64,000 bases of DNA from Flaccisagitta enflata (Eukaryota; Chaetognatha; Sagittoidea; Aphragmophora): NCBI GenBank assembly GCA_965153355.1, contig OZ231128.1:248001-312000 (forward strand), given 5' to 3'. Under the pieces are notes generated by a model. The model saw only the letters and a program-made list of their open reading frames with translations, was not told where the DNA came from and did not search any database. This document shows positions 1 to 10,925 of this stretch, piece after piece. The translations under genes and the position numbers were made by a program. Position 1 is the stretch's first letter; the number at the start of each line of letters is the position of its first letter.

Positions 1-181
1 CTTCTTCTTCTTCTTCTTCTTCTTCGTCTTCTTCTTCTTCTTCTCCTTCTTCTTCTTCTTCATCTTCTTCTTCATCTTCTTTTTCATCTTCTTCTCACTC
101 TCTTCTTCTTCTTCTTCTTCTTCTTCTTCTTCTTCTTCTTCTTCTTCTTCTTCTTCTTCTTCTTCTTCTTCTTCTTCTTCT
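1..181. repeat. (CTT)n microsatellite
   Basis: An almost pure CTT trinucleotide tract with scattered interruptions such as CAT, CGT and CTC fills the left edge of the window. It is probably truncated by the window boundary. The lysine-rich open frame on the minus strand is a by-product of the repeat. Confidence 0.97.
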
Positions 182-195
182 GCTCTTTAATTCCC

Positions 196-586
196 ACACC
201 CCCCTTATACAGTACGCCGATCGCATCCCGGGACTTGGCTGAATCGCTCTTTTGTGCCCCCTTCATAATGTGACTCATAATGTGACACTCGCGATTTTAT
301 TTCAAACGAGCCAATGCTCAGCTTTCTAGCTTGATGGGAACCGTTTTTAGAGCCCGCTTAAAGTTTAAATTGAAATATATGGGAAAAAATCCCCTTAATA
401 AAATCCTTTTTTTTTTTTTGTTAATTTCAAATTGACTCTAAAAAAGGTTCCCATCAAGCTAGAAAACTGCGCATTGGCCTGTTTGAAATAAAATCGTGAG
501 TGTCACATTATGTGGGGGGCACATAAGAGTGATTCAGCAAAGTCCCGGGATGCAATCGGCGTATTATACAATGAAGCACCCCCAAC
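196..586. repeat. Long imperfect inverted repeat (foldback)
   Basis: Arms at about 196-352 and 435-586 are reverse complements with a few substitutions and indels. Both contain GGTTCCCATCAAGCTAGAAA, a TCCCGGGATGC/GCATCCCGGGA block and the TGTCACATTATG motif. The left arm carries a short internal duplication of the ATAATGTGAC motif. The loop of about 80 bp is AT-rich. This is a foldback or MITE-like structure; I cannot assign a transposon family or a clear target-site duplication. Confidence 0.85.
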
Positions 587-865
587 TACAAAGGCAGACA
601 CGACACGCAGAGCAACAACACCCAAACGCCCAAAATATTCATAATAATGATCTTCTCTTTGTTCTCTCTTTCCTCCTCTTCTCTGCATCTGTTGATTGCG
701 ATACTTTGTCATTTGTCAGGATGTGTTTTGTTGGTAATTTTAGGCCCCCGCAGCTGAACTCCATAAAGCGGAAACGATCGTCAGATGAACGCGTCATCAC
801 AGATGTAAACACAACCAGACTCTATATTCAAAGGACAGTCAAACGAAGTCCAGATAGAAAAAATA

Positions 866-896
866 AAAAGAGAGAAAGAAAGAAAGAAAGAAAGAG

Positions 897-942
<46 letters not shown>

Positions 943-1600
943 TAAGAAAGAAAGAAAGAAAGAAAAATCGAGGAAAGAAGGAAAGGAAGAAAGAAAGAAA
1001 CGAAGAAATGAAGAAATGAAGAAATGAAGAAACAAAGAAACGAAGAAACGGAGAAACGAAGAAACGAAGAAACGAAGAAACGAAGACACAAAGAAATGAA
1101 GAAATGAAGAAACAAAGAAACAAAGAAACAAAGAAACAAAGAAACAAAGAAACAAAGAAACAAAGAAACAAAGAAACAAGGAAACAAAGAAACAAAGAAA
1201 CAAAGAAACGAAGAAAAGAAGAAACTAAGAAACTAAGAAACTAAGAAACGAAGAAACGAAGAAACGAAGAAACGAAGAAACAAAGAAACAAAGAAACAAA
1301 GAAACACAGAAACAAAGAAACATAGAAACAAAGAAACAAAGAAACAAAGAAACAAAGAAACAAAGAAACAAAGAAACAAGAAACGAAGACACAAAGAAAC
1401 AAAGAAACAAAGAAACAAAGAAACGAAGAAATGAAGAAACGAAGAAATGAAGAAACGAAGAAACAAAGAAACAAAGAAACGAAGAAACAAAGAAACAAAG
1501 AAACAAAGAAATGTAGAAACAAAGAAACAAAGAAACAAAGAAACAAAGAAACAAAGAAACGAAGACACGAAGAAACGAAGACACAGAGCAATAAAGATGG
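866..1600. repeat. Polypurine tract: (GAAA)n passing into GAAACAAA/GAAACGAA units
   Basis: About 100 bp of GAAA repeats pass into some 600 bp of related 7-8 bp units (GAAACAAA, GAAACGAA, GAAATGAA). The strand asymmetry is complete: the plus strand is nearly all purine. The many open frames here are artefacts, Phe/Leu/Ser-rich on minus and Lys/Glu/Arg-rich on plus. Confidence 0.97.
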
Positions 1601-1623
1601 AATGAAGGGAAAAGGAGAAAAAA

Positions 1624-1731
1624 GAAAGAAAATCGCCGAAGCGTCAGATGATCCGCTGTGCCTTATGCCTTTTGCATAGATGGGGATGAAAAGAAAGACA
1701 AAACAGGTCGCTCAAGGGTAATATGTGGTCA
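1624..1731 (+). pseudogene. Decayed coding-like segment shared with 61021-61120
   Basis: Two blocks, at 1626-1639 (AAGAAAATCGCCGA) and 1700-1731 (containing AAACAGGTCGCTCAAG), match the minus strand of 61021-61120 in the same order. The spacing between blocks is 61 bp here and 56 bp there, a difference that breaks the reading frame. Conceptual peptides around the blocks are KKIA(E/D) and TGRS(S/R)VI. The other copy is a single open frame. In both places a family B arm or fragment lies shortly downstream. The most likely reading is a relic of a repeated coding sequence; the protein is not recognised. Confidence 0.4.
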
Positions 1732-2117
1732 ACAATACCTGTTGCCCTGCTATTCATGATTGTGAATTTGTGTGAGAGGAAGCAGTGCAGCGGCCCCGAA
1801 GGGGAGGAAGTCCTGTGGAACACAGGGAGACTTTTGTTCGTCCGTCCTGCCGTCCGTCCGTCAGTCCCCCCCAGGCCCTCTCAGGCCTGAAATCTGCCCT
1901 CTCAGGCCTGAAATCTGTCCTCTCAGGCCTTGAATCTGCTAGGGCACCATTCCATTTGACCAATCTAGTCAGATTAGAATACAGATTCTGACTTGAGTGG
2001 AATGAAATTGGAGATCCCTCATTTTCAATTCTAACTAGAGTGGTCTTTGTTTTTACTTACTTATGGGAATTCAAAAAGTCTGGTTTATTTTGTCTCTGAA
2101 AAAGAACGTTTTATCAT

Positions 2118-2318
2118 TTCTAGTTGCGACTCTACACCCCGCTGTTGGTCCATCGGTCAGTTTGTTGGTCGGTTGGTTGGTTGGTTGGTCGGTTGGTCAG
2201 TCCCCTATTTACTCTTTTGGCGTTTTCGAGCTGTTTGAGCACACTGCTCCTGCCCAAATACCCTGGTGACCTTCTCCAGCACTGTTTCTGCCCACCCGCA
2301 CGCGACTAGGGTAGCTAC
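2118..2318 (-). mobile_element. Family A element (diverged copy)
   Basis: Read on the minus strand, the copy ends with GTAGAGTCGCAACTA. On the plus strand it begins TAGTTGCGACTCTACACCCC, runs through GGTTGGTCGG tandem units, and finishes with CTGCCCACCCGCACGCGACT and GGTAGCTAC, which corresponds to the family A 5' region. Family A has no terminal inverted repeats and a hairpin at its 3' end. About 150 bp of AAGTCATTTT-type repeats follow at 2320-2470, an internal feature of other A copies. Confidence 0.7.
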
Positions 2319-2604
2319 TAACTTATTTAAAGTCAATTTGGTTATTTAAAGTAAAATGAGATCATTTTAAGTCATTTTAGGTCATTTTAAGTCAATTTAA
2401 GTCATTTAAGTCATTTCATTTATTTTGACTAATTATTCGTCGTAATTTTAGGTCAATCTAAGTCATTTTCAAATGAGAATTTGGCCTTGAGTGCCCCTCT
2501 CATCTGGAGAGCAGATTTGAGGTCTGGAGGGGCACAGGGGGCTGATTTGAAGTCTTAGGGGCGGATTTGAGGCCTGATGGGCTTAATCAAGGCTTGGGTG
2601 GGCT

Positions 2605-3030
2605 TAGGAGTCGTAATAGTTAAGGTTTTCAAATTAACTAGTTAATAGTTAACTAACTAAAAATTTCGCTAGTTAACTAGCTAAAATAGTTAAAAATCTC
2701 ACCTTATTAAAGGCGGAATGTACAAAAAATTGTCCATATTTTGATATATTTTTTTATATCTATCAATAATTTCAGTATTGATTTTACTGTTTGACGCTGA
2801 ATATCCTCAAGTTTCCATTTTTCTGGTTTACAATCCAAATATTTTTTCTTAATGACTAAAAAATTTACAAAAAATCGTTGTCATTTAGAGGAAAAACTGG
2901 TGATTTTCCCTCATTTTCCCCTAAAAATCATTAATTGTTTTAACTAGTTAATTTCTCATAGTTAACTATAGGGGTTTTCAGAATTTTAACTAGTTAACTA
3001 GCTAGTTAAAGTTAACTATTGCGAGTCCTA
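2605..3030. mobile_element. hAT-type MITE with perfect 8-bp target duplication
   Basis: The ends are TAGGAGTCGTAATAGTTAA and its inverted counterpart TTAACTATTGCGAGTCCTA. The flanks are identical 8-bp copies of GGTGGGCT at 2597-2604 and 3031-3038. The interior is AT-rich, with many TTAACTAGTTAAC motifs near each end and no coding capacity. TAG-starting ends with an 8-bp duplication are typical of the hAT superfamily. Removing the element restores a continuous family B interior. Confidence 0.85.
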
Positions 3031-3166
3031 GGTGGGCTAATTCGAGGCTTCAATGTTCAACCGGCGGGGCGGACAAAAGGATGGAAGGACAGACGGACGT
3101 CTGGAAATTCCCCCCTGTGTTCTACAGGACATCGGCCCTTTGGGGCCGCTGCCCAAAAAGGAAGAA

Positions 3167-3811
3167 TTAAGTAAGAACTTTTTTGAAGGCATATATGAAC
3201 GTAAAAACAAATAGGAGAATGTAGCACAAGCTGATAACAGAGAGAAAAGTTGAGCTGTAAGAGCATTTAAATACAAGATATTCTGACTAAGGCGACGTGA
3301 TTAGCGATTACGAATCAAAGAGCCTTCTAGCCTCTAAGCAGCGAAAAGCGCGTACAAGAATGAAACTCATTAGTGATGAATAAACAAATAAAAGAAGATG
3401 GGAGAGCAATGTAATTTAAGAGCAATAATAGCAAAACAAGCGGAGAGTGACGGAGAGGAGCGAAAGTAATGGGAAGGAAAGGGGAAAAAGAGGAAAAAAG
3501 AATCATACAGCTCAAGTGTATTTGAAGCCCAGCGGTGCCCTATGCTCTGAACAGTCCAGCATATTTGAGAATACCTGTCAGCGCTATTAGAATAGGGTTC
3601 AGATTTTGATGTTGAACAATGTGGGGCGAGCAAATTGTCAAAAAATTGCGTGAACATTTGATTGTCGAGAGAATAACATATCTTTACTTAAAAAACTTGC
3701 CAAATTTTAGCTCTTGTCTATCTACAGATAGGTGTACTTATAGCGGAGATATTGCAACCAAAGTTTGATAAGAATGTGCACATTATCTCCCCTTTTACTG
3801 CCAATGTATAC
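3167..3811. other. No recognised feature
   Basis: About 645 bp of mixed-composition DNA with no clear repeat structure. An open frame of about 95 codons on the minus strand (3370-3657) becomes Phe/Ser-rich toward its end and lacks supporting splice or start signals, so I do not call it a gene. Confidence 0.5.
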
Positions 3812-4229
3812 GACAAAGCGGGGTGTAGAGTCGCGTAGCACGCGACTAAAAATATTTTCCTTTAATGTAATTGAAATTTGACATGCATTTGAAATGAAAT
3901 CTTTTTCTTGAGGACTGCAGCTGTGCCAGAAACTTTGTCTAAGAGACAGGGGAAGACGAAAAACATATCCTACCAAACATCCTCTGCAACCGGCCTGCTG
4001 TCCGATGATGCAAAATTTTGGACAAAGCGGGGTGTAGAGTCGCGTAGCACGCGACTAAAAATCTTTTCCTTTAATGTAATTGAAATTTGACATGCATTTG
4101 AAATGAAATCTTTTTCTTGAGGACTGCAGCTGTGCCAGAAACTTTGTCTAAGAGACAGGGGAAGACGAAAAACATATCCTACCAAACATCCTCTGCAACC
4201 GGCCTGCTGTCCGATGATGCAAAATTTTG
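3812..4229 (+). repeat. 209-bp tandem duplication carrying a family A 3' end
   Basis: Two nearly identical units start at 3812 and 4021, each beginning GACAAAGCGGGGTGTAGAGT. Each contains the family A terminal hairpin AGTCGCGTAGCACGCGACT followed by AAAAAT, and then about 165 bp of apparently unique flanking DNA ending GATGCAAAATTTTG. I see about one substitution between the units, so the duplication is recent. Confidence 0.95.
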
Positions 4230-4269
4230 GAAAGAGAAGAAGGATATGAATACAGGGTCATTAAATCAA

Positions 4270-4413
4270 AATGGCAAATAGTAAACCCTTTATGGATGCA
4301 AATAACCAGTCCAATAGCCTTCAGATTTTCATTGAATTGTAACCAATATTCATAAAGAATTTTAAAATTCTGAGACCAGTAGTTTTCCTGAACATATGGT
4401 TTACTATTTGCCA
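4270..4413. mobile_element. Short TIR element (MITE-like)
   Basis: Inverted ends TGGCAAATAGTAAACC (4270-4286) and GGTTTACTATTTGCCA (4397-4413) flank about 110 bp of AT-rich sequence. No protein is encoded. The target duplication is not clear. Confidence 0.65.
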
Positions 4414-4446
4414 CATGGATTTGAAGACGCTGTAGAGATCAAAAGA

Positions 4447-4539
4447 TAGAAGAAGAAGAAGAAGAAGAAGAAGAAGAAGAAGAAGAAGAAGAAGAAGAAG
4501 AAGAAGAAGAAGAAGAAGAAGAAGAAGAAGAAGAAGAAG

Positions 4540-4610
<71 letters not shown>

Positions 4611-4960
4611 GAACAAGAACAAGAACAAGAACAAGAACAAGAAAAGGAAGATGGAGAAGGAGAAGGAGAAGAAGAAGGAGAAGAAGAAAAAGAAGATGAA
4701 GGAGAAGAAGATGAAGAAGAAAAAGAAAAAGAAAAAGAAAAAGAAAAAGAAAAAGAAAAAGAAGAAGAAGACGAAGAAGAAGAAGAAGAAGAAGAAGAAG
4801 AAAAGTAAAAGAAGAAGAAGGAAAGTAAAAGAAGAAGAAGAAGAAGAAGAAGAAGAAAAAAAAAGAAGGGAAGAAGAGGAAGAAGAAAAAGCAGAAAGAA
4901 AAAAAAAGGAGGAAGGAGAAACTACGGAACAGAAAGCAGAGAAACTAGGAAAAGAATGAA
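4447..4960. repeat. (GAA)n, (CAA)n and mixed polypurine tract
   Basis: GAA repeats run to about 4540, then CAA repeats to about 4610, then GAACAA/GAAAAA/GAAGGA-type purine repeats to about 4960. The transition between two pure trinucleotides is abrupt. Lysine- and phenylalanine-rich open frames here are artefacts. Confidence 0.97.
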
Positions 4961-5129
4961 GGAGAAAAACGAAGCAGTTGAAGAAACTAATGGGAGACAA
5001 TTCCCAAGATTCAACAAGAAGAACAGAAGAGAAGATGAGAAGAAAGGGAAGCGAGAAAGAAAGGAAATGGCAAGGAAGACATCAAGATAGACGAAGGAAA
5101 TTTGCTGGAATAAAGGAGGGAGAGGACGA

Positions 5130-5603
<474 letters not shown>

Positions 5604-5855
5604 GTGGAGAGTGCGGGGTGTACAAAAATAGAGACAGAAACAGAGACAGAAACTGAAAGATAGAACAACCGTGGGAGACAGAGAGACGAAGACAGAGACA
5701 GAGCGTAGGTACACAAATAAGCAACGCTTATCATATATTAACCAACTGGGGTCGCCAAAAGCGTTACATAGGGATTGTTTTCGTCAAAAGTGGGACACGT
5801 GGAAAATAAATATGAGGAGGAAGAACACGAAGTGAAAAAATGACAAAAACAAAAA

Positions 5856-6225
5856 CAACAAGGCCGGATACACGGCCAAAACCAGTCGCGGACGGGTGGG
5901 CAGGGGCGAGAATGCGCATTTTCACTCTATGCGATTGTTACGAACTCGAGCGTGACCGACCGACCGACCGACCGACCGACCGACCGACCGACCGACCGAC
6001 CGACCGACCGACCGACCGACCGACCGACCGACCGACCGACCGACCGACCGACCGACCGACCGACCGACCGACCGACCGACCGACCGACCGACCGACCGAC
6101 CGACCGACCGACCGACCGACCGACCGACCGACCGACCGACCGACCGACCGACCGACCGACCGACCGACCAACCGACCAACCGACGGACAAAGCCTCTTAT
6201 AGAGTCGCTTGTCCGCGACTAAAAA
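5856..6225 (+). mobile_element. Family A element with expanded GACC tract
   Basis: It begins ACAAGGCCGGATACACGGCC, then AGTCGCGGACGGGTGGGCAG, and ends AGAGTCGCTTGTCCGCGACT followed by AAAAA. About 230 bp of the interior is a pure GACC tandem repeat. The copy has no terminal inverted repeats. The terminal hairpin is intact in outline (AGTCGC...GCGACT) although its loop differs from other copies. Confidence 0.8.
5951..6180. repeat. (GACC)n tetranucleotide tract
   Basis: More than 50 GACC units inside a family A copy. Other A copies have only 4-15 such units at the same relative place. It produces Thr-Asp-Arg-Pro or Val-Gly-Arg-Ser open frames in every register, which are not genes. Confidence 0.97.
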
Positions 6226-6529
6226 CAAAAACAAAACAAAAAAAAAACAAAAACAAAAACAACAATAATAAAAACCATAACAATAAAAATAACAGTTAAG
6301 AAAGATTTACGAGAAAAAAAAGAAAATTTGACCAACAATTACACAAGATCAAACACGAAAAGATGAAAAAGAACAAGGACACCTCTGACCATCTTATTTT
6401 GTTTGTCTATAATAAAGGATAGTTGAGAGCAATCCGGAGTAAACATCATTGACAGGGTACGACAAAGTGCCCAAGCACGCAAGCATTGCTTGTAGGCAGC
6501 TAACAGATTTTGTAGGCAAGGAGACTAAA

Positions 6530-6683
6530 AAACAAGGGCAGATACACGGAAATCCAGTCGCGGACTGTCAGGCAGTAGCAGTAATGCGAAAATCGCTCCG
6601 CATTCAAAAATGTTACGGACGGACCGACGGACGAAACGACCGACACGACAAAGTGTAGAGTCGCGTGTCCGCGACTTAAAAAA
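6530..6683 (+). mobile_element. Family A element (short copy)
   Basis: It starts ACAAGGGCAGATACACGG, continues CCAGTCGCGGACTG, carries GGACGGACCGACGGACG, and ends AGAGTCGCGTGTCCGCGACT followed by TAAAAA. At about 154 bp it is among the shortest copies with both ends. Confidence 0.75.
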
Positions 6684-7126
6684 AGAAAAAAAAAGGAAAC
6701 ACCAAAAAATTTATAAAAAGATTTGACATAAAATGTCAAAATTCTTAAAAATACCTACAAATGTTTTTATTTAATTTACCATATATTTCAGTAATCTATA
6801 TGCAATGATAAATTGAATCAGTTAATCATCATGGTACTACAAAAGGTTGTTTTTTATTCTATTTTCCAATATGTTTCGGATATCACTATGTACAGATTTA
6901 AAAAGATATTTTGTAGGCAGGTGCTGGTAAAAAATTCTAGCTTGTAGGCAGCTAAAAATTTTGTCGGGCCCTGACCATTGAAAGCTTGCAAGGCTTTCAT
7001 CCTTTGTAAATTGGAGAATTCTGGCCTCCTTTTGTAAGGGCAATGTTGTTTCAACTTTCATAAGTATCAGTACCTTGGTAGAAAATGCCGGCGGTCCCAT
7101 ATGGTTGTACCTCGATTCTTGCCTCT

Positions 7127-7237
7127 AAGGGTATGGTTTTTTAATCAATATTGCTAGTGTCAGTGCTTCCACCAGTACATTAGTAATCTTTAATTGTTAT
7201 TTTGTAGAATATTTTGTGTATACTAAATGGTATAGGC
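7127..7237. repeat. Dispersed repeat H, copy 1
   Basis: The block with GGTATGGTTTT, AATCAATATTGCTAGTGTCA and TTTTGTGTATACT matches the reverse complement of 33772-33872 at roughly 80-85% by eye. Its termini and family are unknown. Confidence 0.65.
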
Positions 7238-7598
7238 CTATCCGACCCTATACTAATGAGGTATGCAGTCAAGCTGATGGTTTTGTCAGGTAAGCATCTT
7301 ATTTTGTTTGTCTTTGATAAAGGATAGTTGTGAGCAATCCGGAGTAAACACCATTGAATGCTTGCAAGGCTTTCATCCTTTGTAAATTGGAGAATTCTGG
7401 CCTCCTTTTGTAAGGGCAATGTTGTTTCAACTTTCATATGTGATATCGATTTTTCCAACTGTCAATTCAAATATGAGAGTATGTAAATTGGGGCGTTTTT
7501 CACGACCACCATTGGATGTAATTGTCGCTTTTATCTGTCTCTTGATGAGCTGGCACAAAAGTTGCACTTAACGATCATCTGTTAAGGTTATTTACATA

Positions 7599-7772
7599 CA
7601 GTGGAGCACCGCTAGAGCGCACCCGCTAATATGGCCTGCTTGCCTATAAGGCATCTAACCTACAGTCCCTTGAAAGATTTTGTAGTTATTTCTACATAGG
7701 CATTAAGGCAGCTTCACTATAAGGCATAATCTAGCCCAGTCCCTTGGCATGCGCTCTAGTAAAGCTCAACTG
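7599..7772. mobile_element. TA-flanked CAGT MITE (pogo/Tc1-like ends)
   Basis: Inverted ends CAGTGGAGCACCGCTAGAGC and the counterpart GCTCTAGTAAAGCTCAACTG are flanked by TA on both sides (7597-7598, 7773-7774). TA duplication with CAGT ends is typical of the Tc1/mariner/pogo group. There is no coding capacity. Confidence 0.75.
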
Positions 7773-7904
7773 TAAATGCTTGAACCCTTTTTTAACGCTC
7801 GGTCTGATAGATCTCGGGATACGTCTAAGAATTCATGTTTCTTGTCATTTCATTCATTATCATATTCATCTACGGTTAGGTCAATGGGCTTGGAATAGGT
7901 CTGA

Positions 7905-8206
7905 TCGAGCAAGAACGCTGGCGCATTATCTTGGCCCGTGTATCTGGCTTTGTTTTGTTTTGTTTTTTTTTCGTTTAGGACGGCGTACGTTTGATGGAAA
8001 CTTTTGAAAACCAGCCTGCATTAAGTTCTATTCTCCCTCATACTGAGTCATACACCCTAAATCAGCCCTCAGCCTTCAGAGCCAGCTCCTCAGACCCTGA
8101 ATTTGTCTAAGTTTCCCAACGGCCCAAATCACTCCTCTCTGGCCTTAGATAAGCCGCCCCTGCCCACCCGCACACGCCTTGGGTAGCCGTGTATCCGGCC
8201 TTGATT
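7905..8206 (-). mobile_element. Family A fragments (5' ends)
   Basis: Two 5' ends are seen in minus orientation: GGCCCGTGTATCTGGCTTTG at about 7932-7955, and CTGCCCACCCGCACACG with GGTAGCCGTGTATCCGGCCT at about 8158-8203. Neither is joined to a recognisable A hairpin, so both are truncated copies. Confidence 0.55.
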
Positions 8207-8368
8207 TCAGTCAATTGATGAACGTTTTTTCGCCTGTAACGCCTATTCTTGGGAGTGGGTATTTGTTTTTTGCCTCTTTGTATGTGTCTGTGCAGTGTGG
8301 ATGCAAGTTAGACTTAGTCCATTTTCAGCTAATTGGTAAAAGCAATATCAGCTAGATTGGGTATCATG

Positions 8369-8425
8369 TCTGTCAGTTTTACATTTGTCAGTTTTACATT
8401 TGTCAGTTTTACATTTGTCAGTCTG
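8369..8425 (+). repeat. 15-bp tandem repeat
   Basis: Unit TGTCAGTTTTACATT is repeated almost four times. It is short and has no coding significance. Confidence 0.95.
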
Positions 8426-8547
8426 ACGATGTAACTTGTAAGTCGGTTAAATCGTATCAACACAATTTTCAGGTGTTACATTCGTCAGGCTGTGGACATA
8501 GGTCGATCTCAGTTAATCATCGATTCATTCATGCGCATGTTAATGTA

Positions 8548-8644
8548 CAGTGGAGCATCGCTATAGCGCGACCGCCACTAAGGTAATTCCCCCTTTAAGG
8601 CATTGAATTTGACACGACATGCGTTCTGATGAAGCTTAAAACTG
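8548..8644. mobile_element. TA-flanked CAGT MITE, short relative of 7599-7772
   Basis: The left end CAGTGGAGCATCGCTATAGC matches the 7599 element. The right end GAAGCTTAAAACTG is the inverted counterpart. TA lies on both sides. The core is only about 50 bp, so this is an internal-deletion derivative. Confidence 0.7.
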
Positions 8645-8801
8645 TAATTTTTGTACTTTTTGATTTAGTGTAAATGTTTTTTTTTCCCTCTTTCCTTCTG
8701 TTGATGATTGTAAGCATGAAATGGTTTTGCCTGATAGTGGCGCCGAACTCAGTCAAAGTATCGCGAGTCTCCAACTGAGAGAATGTAGGACTTGGACTTG
8801 G

Positions 8802-9056
8802 GGGGGTGTTTCTAGTCAAAGAGGATCGCGTTTTGAAAGGGCCACTCGGTCGCTCGCTACGTTCGTTCGCTCGCACCGCTCACTCCGCTCACTCGCTTCG
8901 CAGCGCCCGCGCTCCGCGCTCGCTCGCCCGTCTGCTCACGGGGCTCGCCACCACTGCCTACTCTCGCGGGACAGTTGAAAATCTTGAATATGTGTTCACG
9001 CTGTTATCGCGTTTCACGGGAACAAACGCGTTTTGTCGCTTACTAGAAACACGCTC
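8802..9056 (+). mobile_element. Family C TIR element with 10-bp flanking duplication
   Basis: Ends GGGGGTGTTTCTAG and CTAGAAACACGCTC are inverted repeats. The interior is the GC-rich family C core (CGGTCGCTCGCTACG, CTCACTCCGCTCACTCGC, then GGGACAGTTGAAAATCTTGA and GTTATCGCGTTTCACGGGA). TTGGACTTGG occurs immediately before (8792-8801) and after (9057-9066), which looks like a target duplication. No protein is encoded; the open frame through it only continues into the GA tract. Confidence 0.8.
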
Positions 9057-9200
9057 TTGGACTTGGTTGGGAACTTGGGAAATTGTGGGAGTCGACTCGG
9101 CGATCATCTCGTTCTCCATCTCTCGTCAACTCCAGCCCAGACTTGATGATCTTCTCTTAATGGTTTTACTGCCTACAGAGAGAGAGAAAAAAAACGGAAA

Positions 9201-9816
<616 letters not shown>

Positions 9817-9954
9817 AGTTTCGCGAGGCAATGAAGGAAAAGAAAAAGAGAAAAAAAAGATCATCTATGGAACGCCAATGCTAAGCGCGCATACACACGA
9901 GGTGGCGCGGTGATGAGAGGAATAAACGGCTGATGAGCAAAATGAAAATGAACT

Positions 9955-10334
9955 TCACTGATGATAACTTTGAAGTCGCGTATTAGCCAATTCATAAGCC
10001 TTCACATTGTTTCGTTTTTCTGTGCTGTGGGGTCTGTAATTTTCGCAGATTCTACCATTAAGTCTTTGGTTACGAATTTGGGGCAGCGTATTTGAACGGT
10101 CAATGTCCGATGATTCCACATCATACATGTAGGGAAAATCTTCAGACCCCTCATGGCCCGAGATCTTGCCAAAAAGACCCCCAAACCGGACACTCAAGAC
10201 TGGAATCCGGCTTGCAAAACGTCCGTTGTCAGACAGCTTTCTAAATCCATAAGAATTTTGGGATATGCGTTTTGTCGGATACAGATGATGGTCTGAGAGC
10301 CTTTTCCACCTTTCTAATTCTGTCTTATGTCGCT
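9955..10334 (-). CDS. Candidate 3'-terminal coding exon, product unknown
   Basis: On the minus strand a frame is open from a stop near 10346 to TGA at 9955. If an exon begins after the CAG at about 10335 it encodes about 125 residues. The translation starts near RHKTELERWKRLSD, contains FGGLFGKISGHEG and YMYDVESSDIDRS, and ends NVKAYELANTRLQSYHQ. It is mixed and hydrophilic, with no low-complexity run, membrane segment or signal peptide, and reads like a cytosolic tail. There is no nearby ATG, which fits an internal or terminal exon. A GTGAGT lies about 155 bp upstream at about 10484-10489, but every frame before it closes quickly. A window this size is expected to hold about one chance frame of this length. 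Confidence 0.42.
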
Positions 10335-10667
10335 GATGAGTTGATTATGGTCTTTCCATCTAAACTCATGAAAGTGTTGGCGCACCGAAATAATTATGGT
10401 CGTCGTCCTTCATTAACTTGATTTGCAACTTTGTGAATTCTTATCAAAGACTTTTTATCAAGTTTGTGAAAATTGAATAATTACTCACGCTCAACTCGAC
10501 TTCAGCCTAATTTTGTTGATCATAATTATGGTTTTTATCGAGTTTTTATCGAGACAATTTCGCTTGTTTTCCTCCGCATTGTCATATACTATATTGAATC
10601 ATAAAATGAACGTTAATAACACTTTATAGCTTTAGTTGAAAAAAGATTTCCAGCGGTTGTAACAATA

Positions 10668-10669
10668 TT

Positions 10670-10764
<95 letters not shown>

Positions 10765-10826
10765 CCACGACAACGACAACGACAACGACAACAACAACAA
10801 ATACAGAAACAAAAACAACAACAACT

Positions 10827-10924
<98 letters not shown>

Positions 10925-10925
10925 A
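10668..10925. repeat. (CAA)n / (AAC)n microsatellite
   Basis: About 255 bp of CAA repeats contain a short CGACAA block near 10765-10790 and an ACAGAAACAAAA interruption near 10802. The poly-Val minus-strand frames are artefacts. Confidence 0.98.

Larger units (their letters stand above)
1789..3166. mobile_element. Family B foldback element, with nested insertions
   Basis: The left arm (1789-1870: GCAGCGGCCCCGAAGGGG, then GTCCTG and AACACAGGG blocks and GTCCGTCCGTC) is the reverse complement of the right arm at 3060-3166 (GACGGAC..., CCCTGTGTTCTACAGGAC, GGGGCCGCTGCCC). Between them lie CTCTCAGGCCTGAAATCTG-type short repeats and GATTTGAGGCCTGA variants. Two other elements are inserted, a family A copy and a hAT-type MITE with a perfect 8-bp duplication. 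No transposase is present. The outer ends are imprecise because this copy lacks the longer terminal segment seen in other B copies. Confidence 0.7.
6385..7443 (+). repeat. Dispersed repeat G, three partial copies
   Basis: A block containing CATCTTATTTTGTTTGTCT and GAGCAATCCGGAGTAAACA occurs at 6385-6452 and 7293-7358. A second block (GCTTGCAAGGCTTTCATCC ... GGCAATGTTGTTTCAAC) occurs at 6978-7062 and 7356-7440. The 7293-7443 copy has both blocks joined, so it is the most complete. The motif TTGTAGGCAG also recurs at 6491, 6513 and near 6912-6945. No family assignment is possible. Confidence 0.75.

Noticed and set aside
10350-10500. A 150-bp intron joining GTGAGT at about 10484 to the CAG before the 9955-10334 candidate
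   Set aside because: All three frames upstream of the GTGAGT meet stops within a few codons, so no plausible preceding exon was found there.
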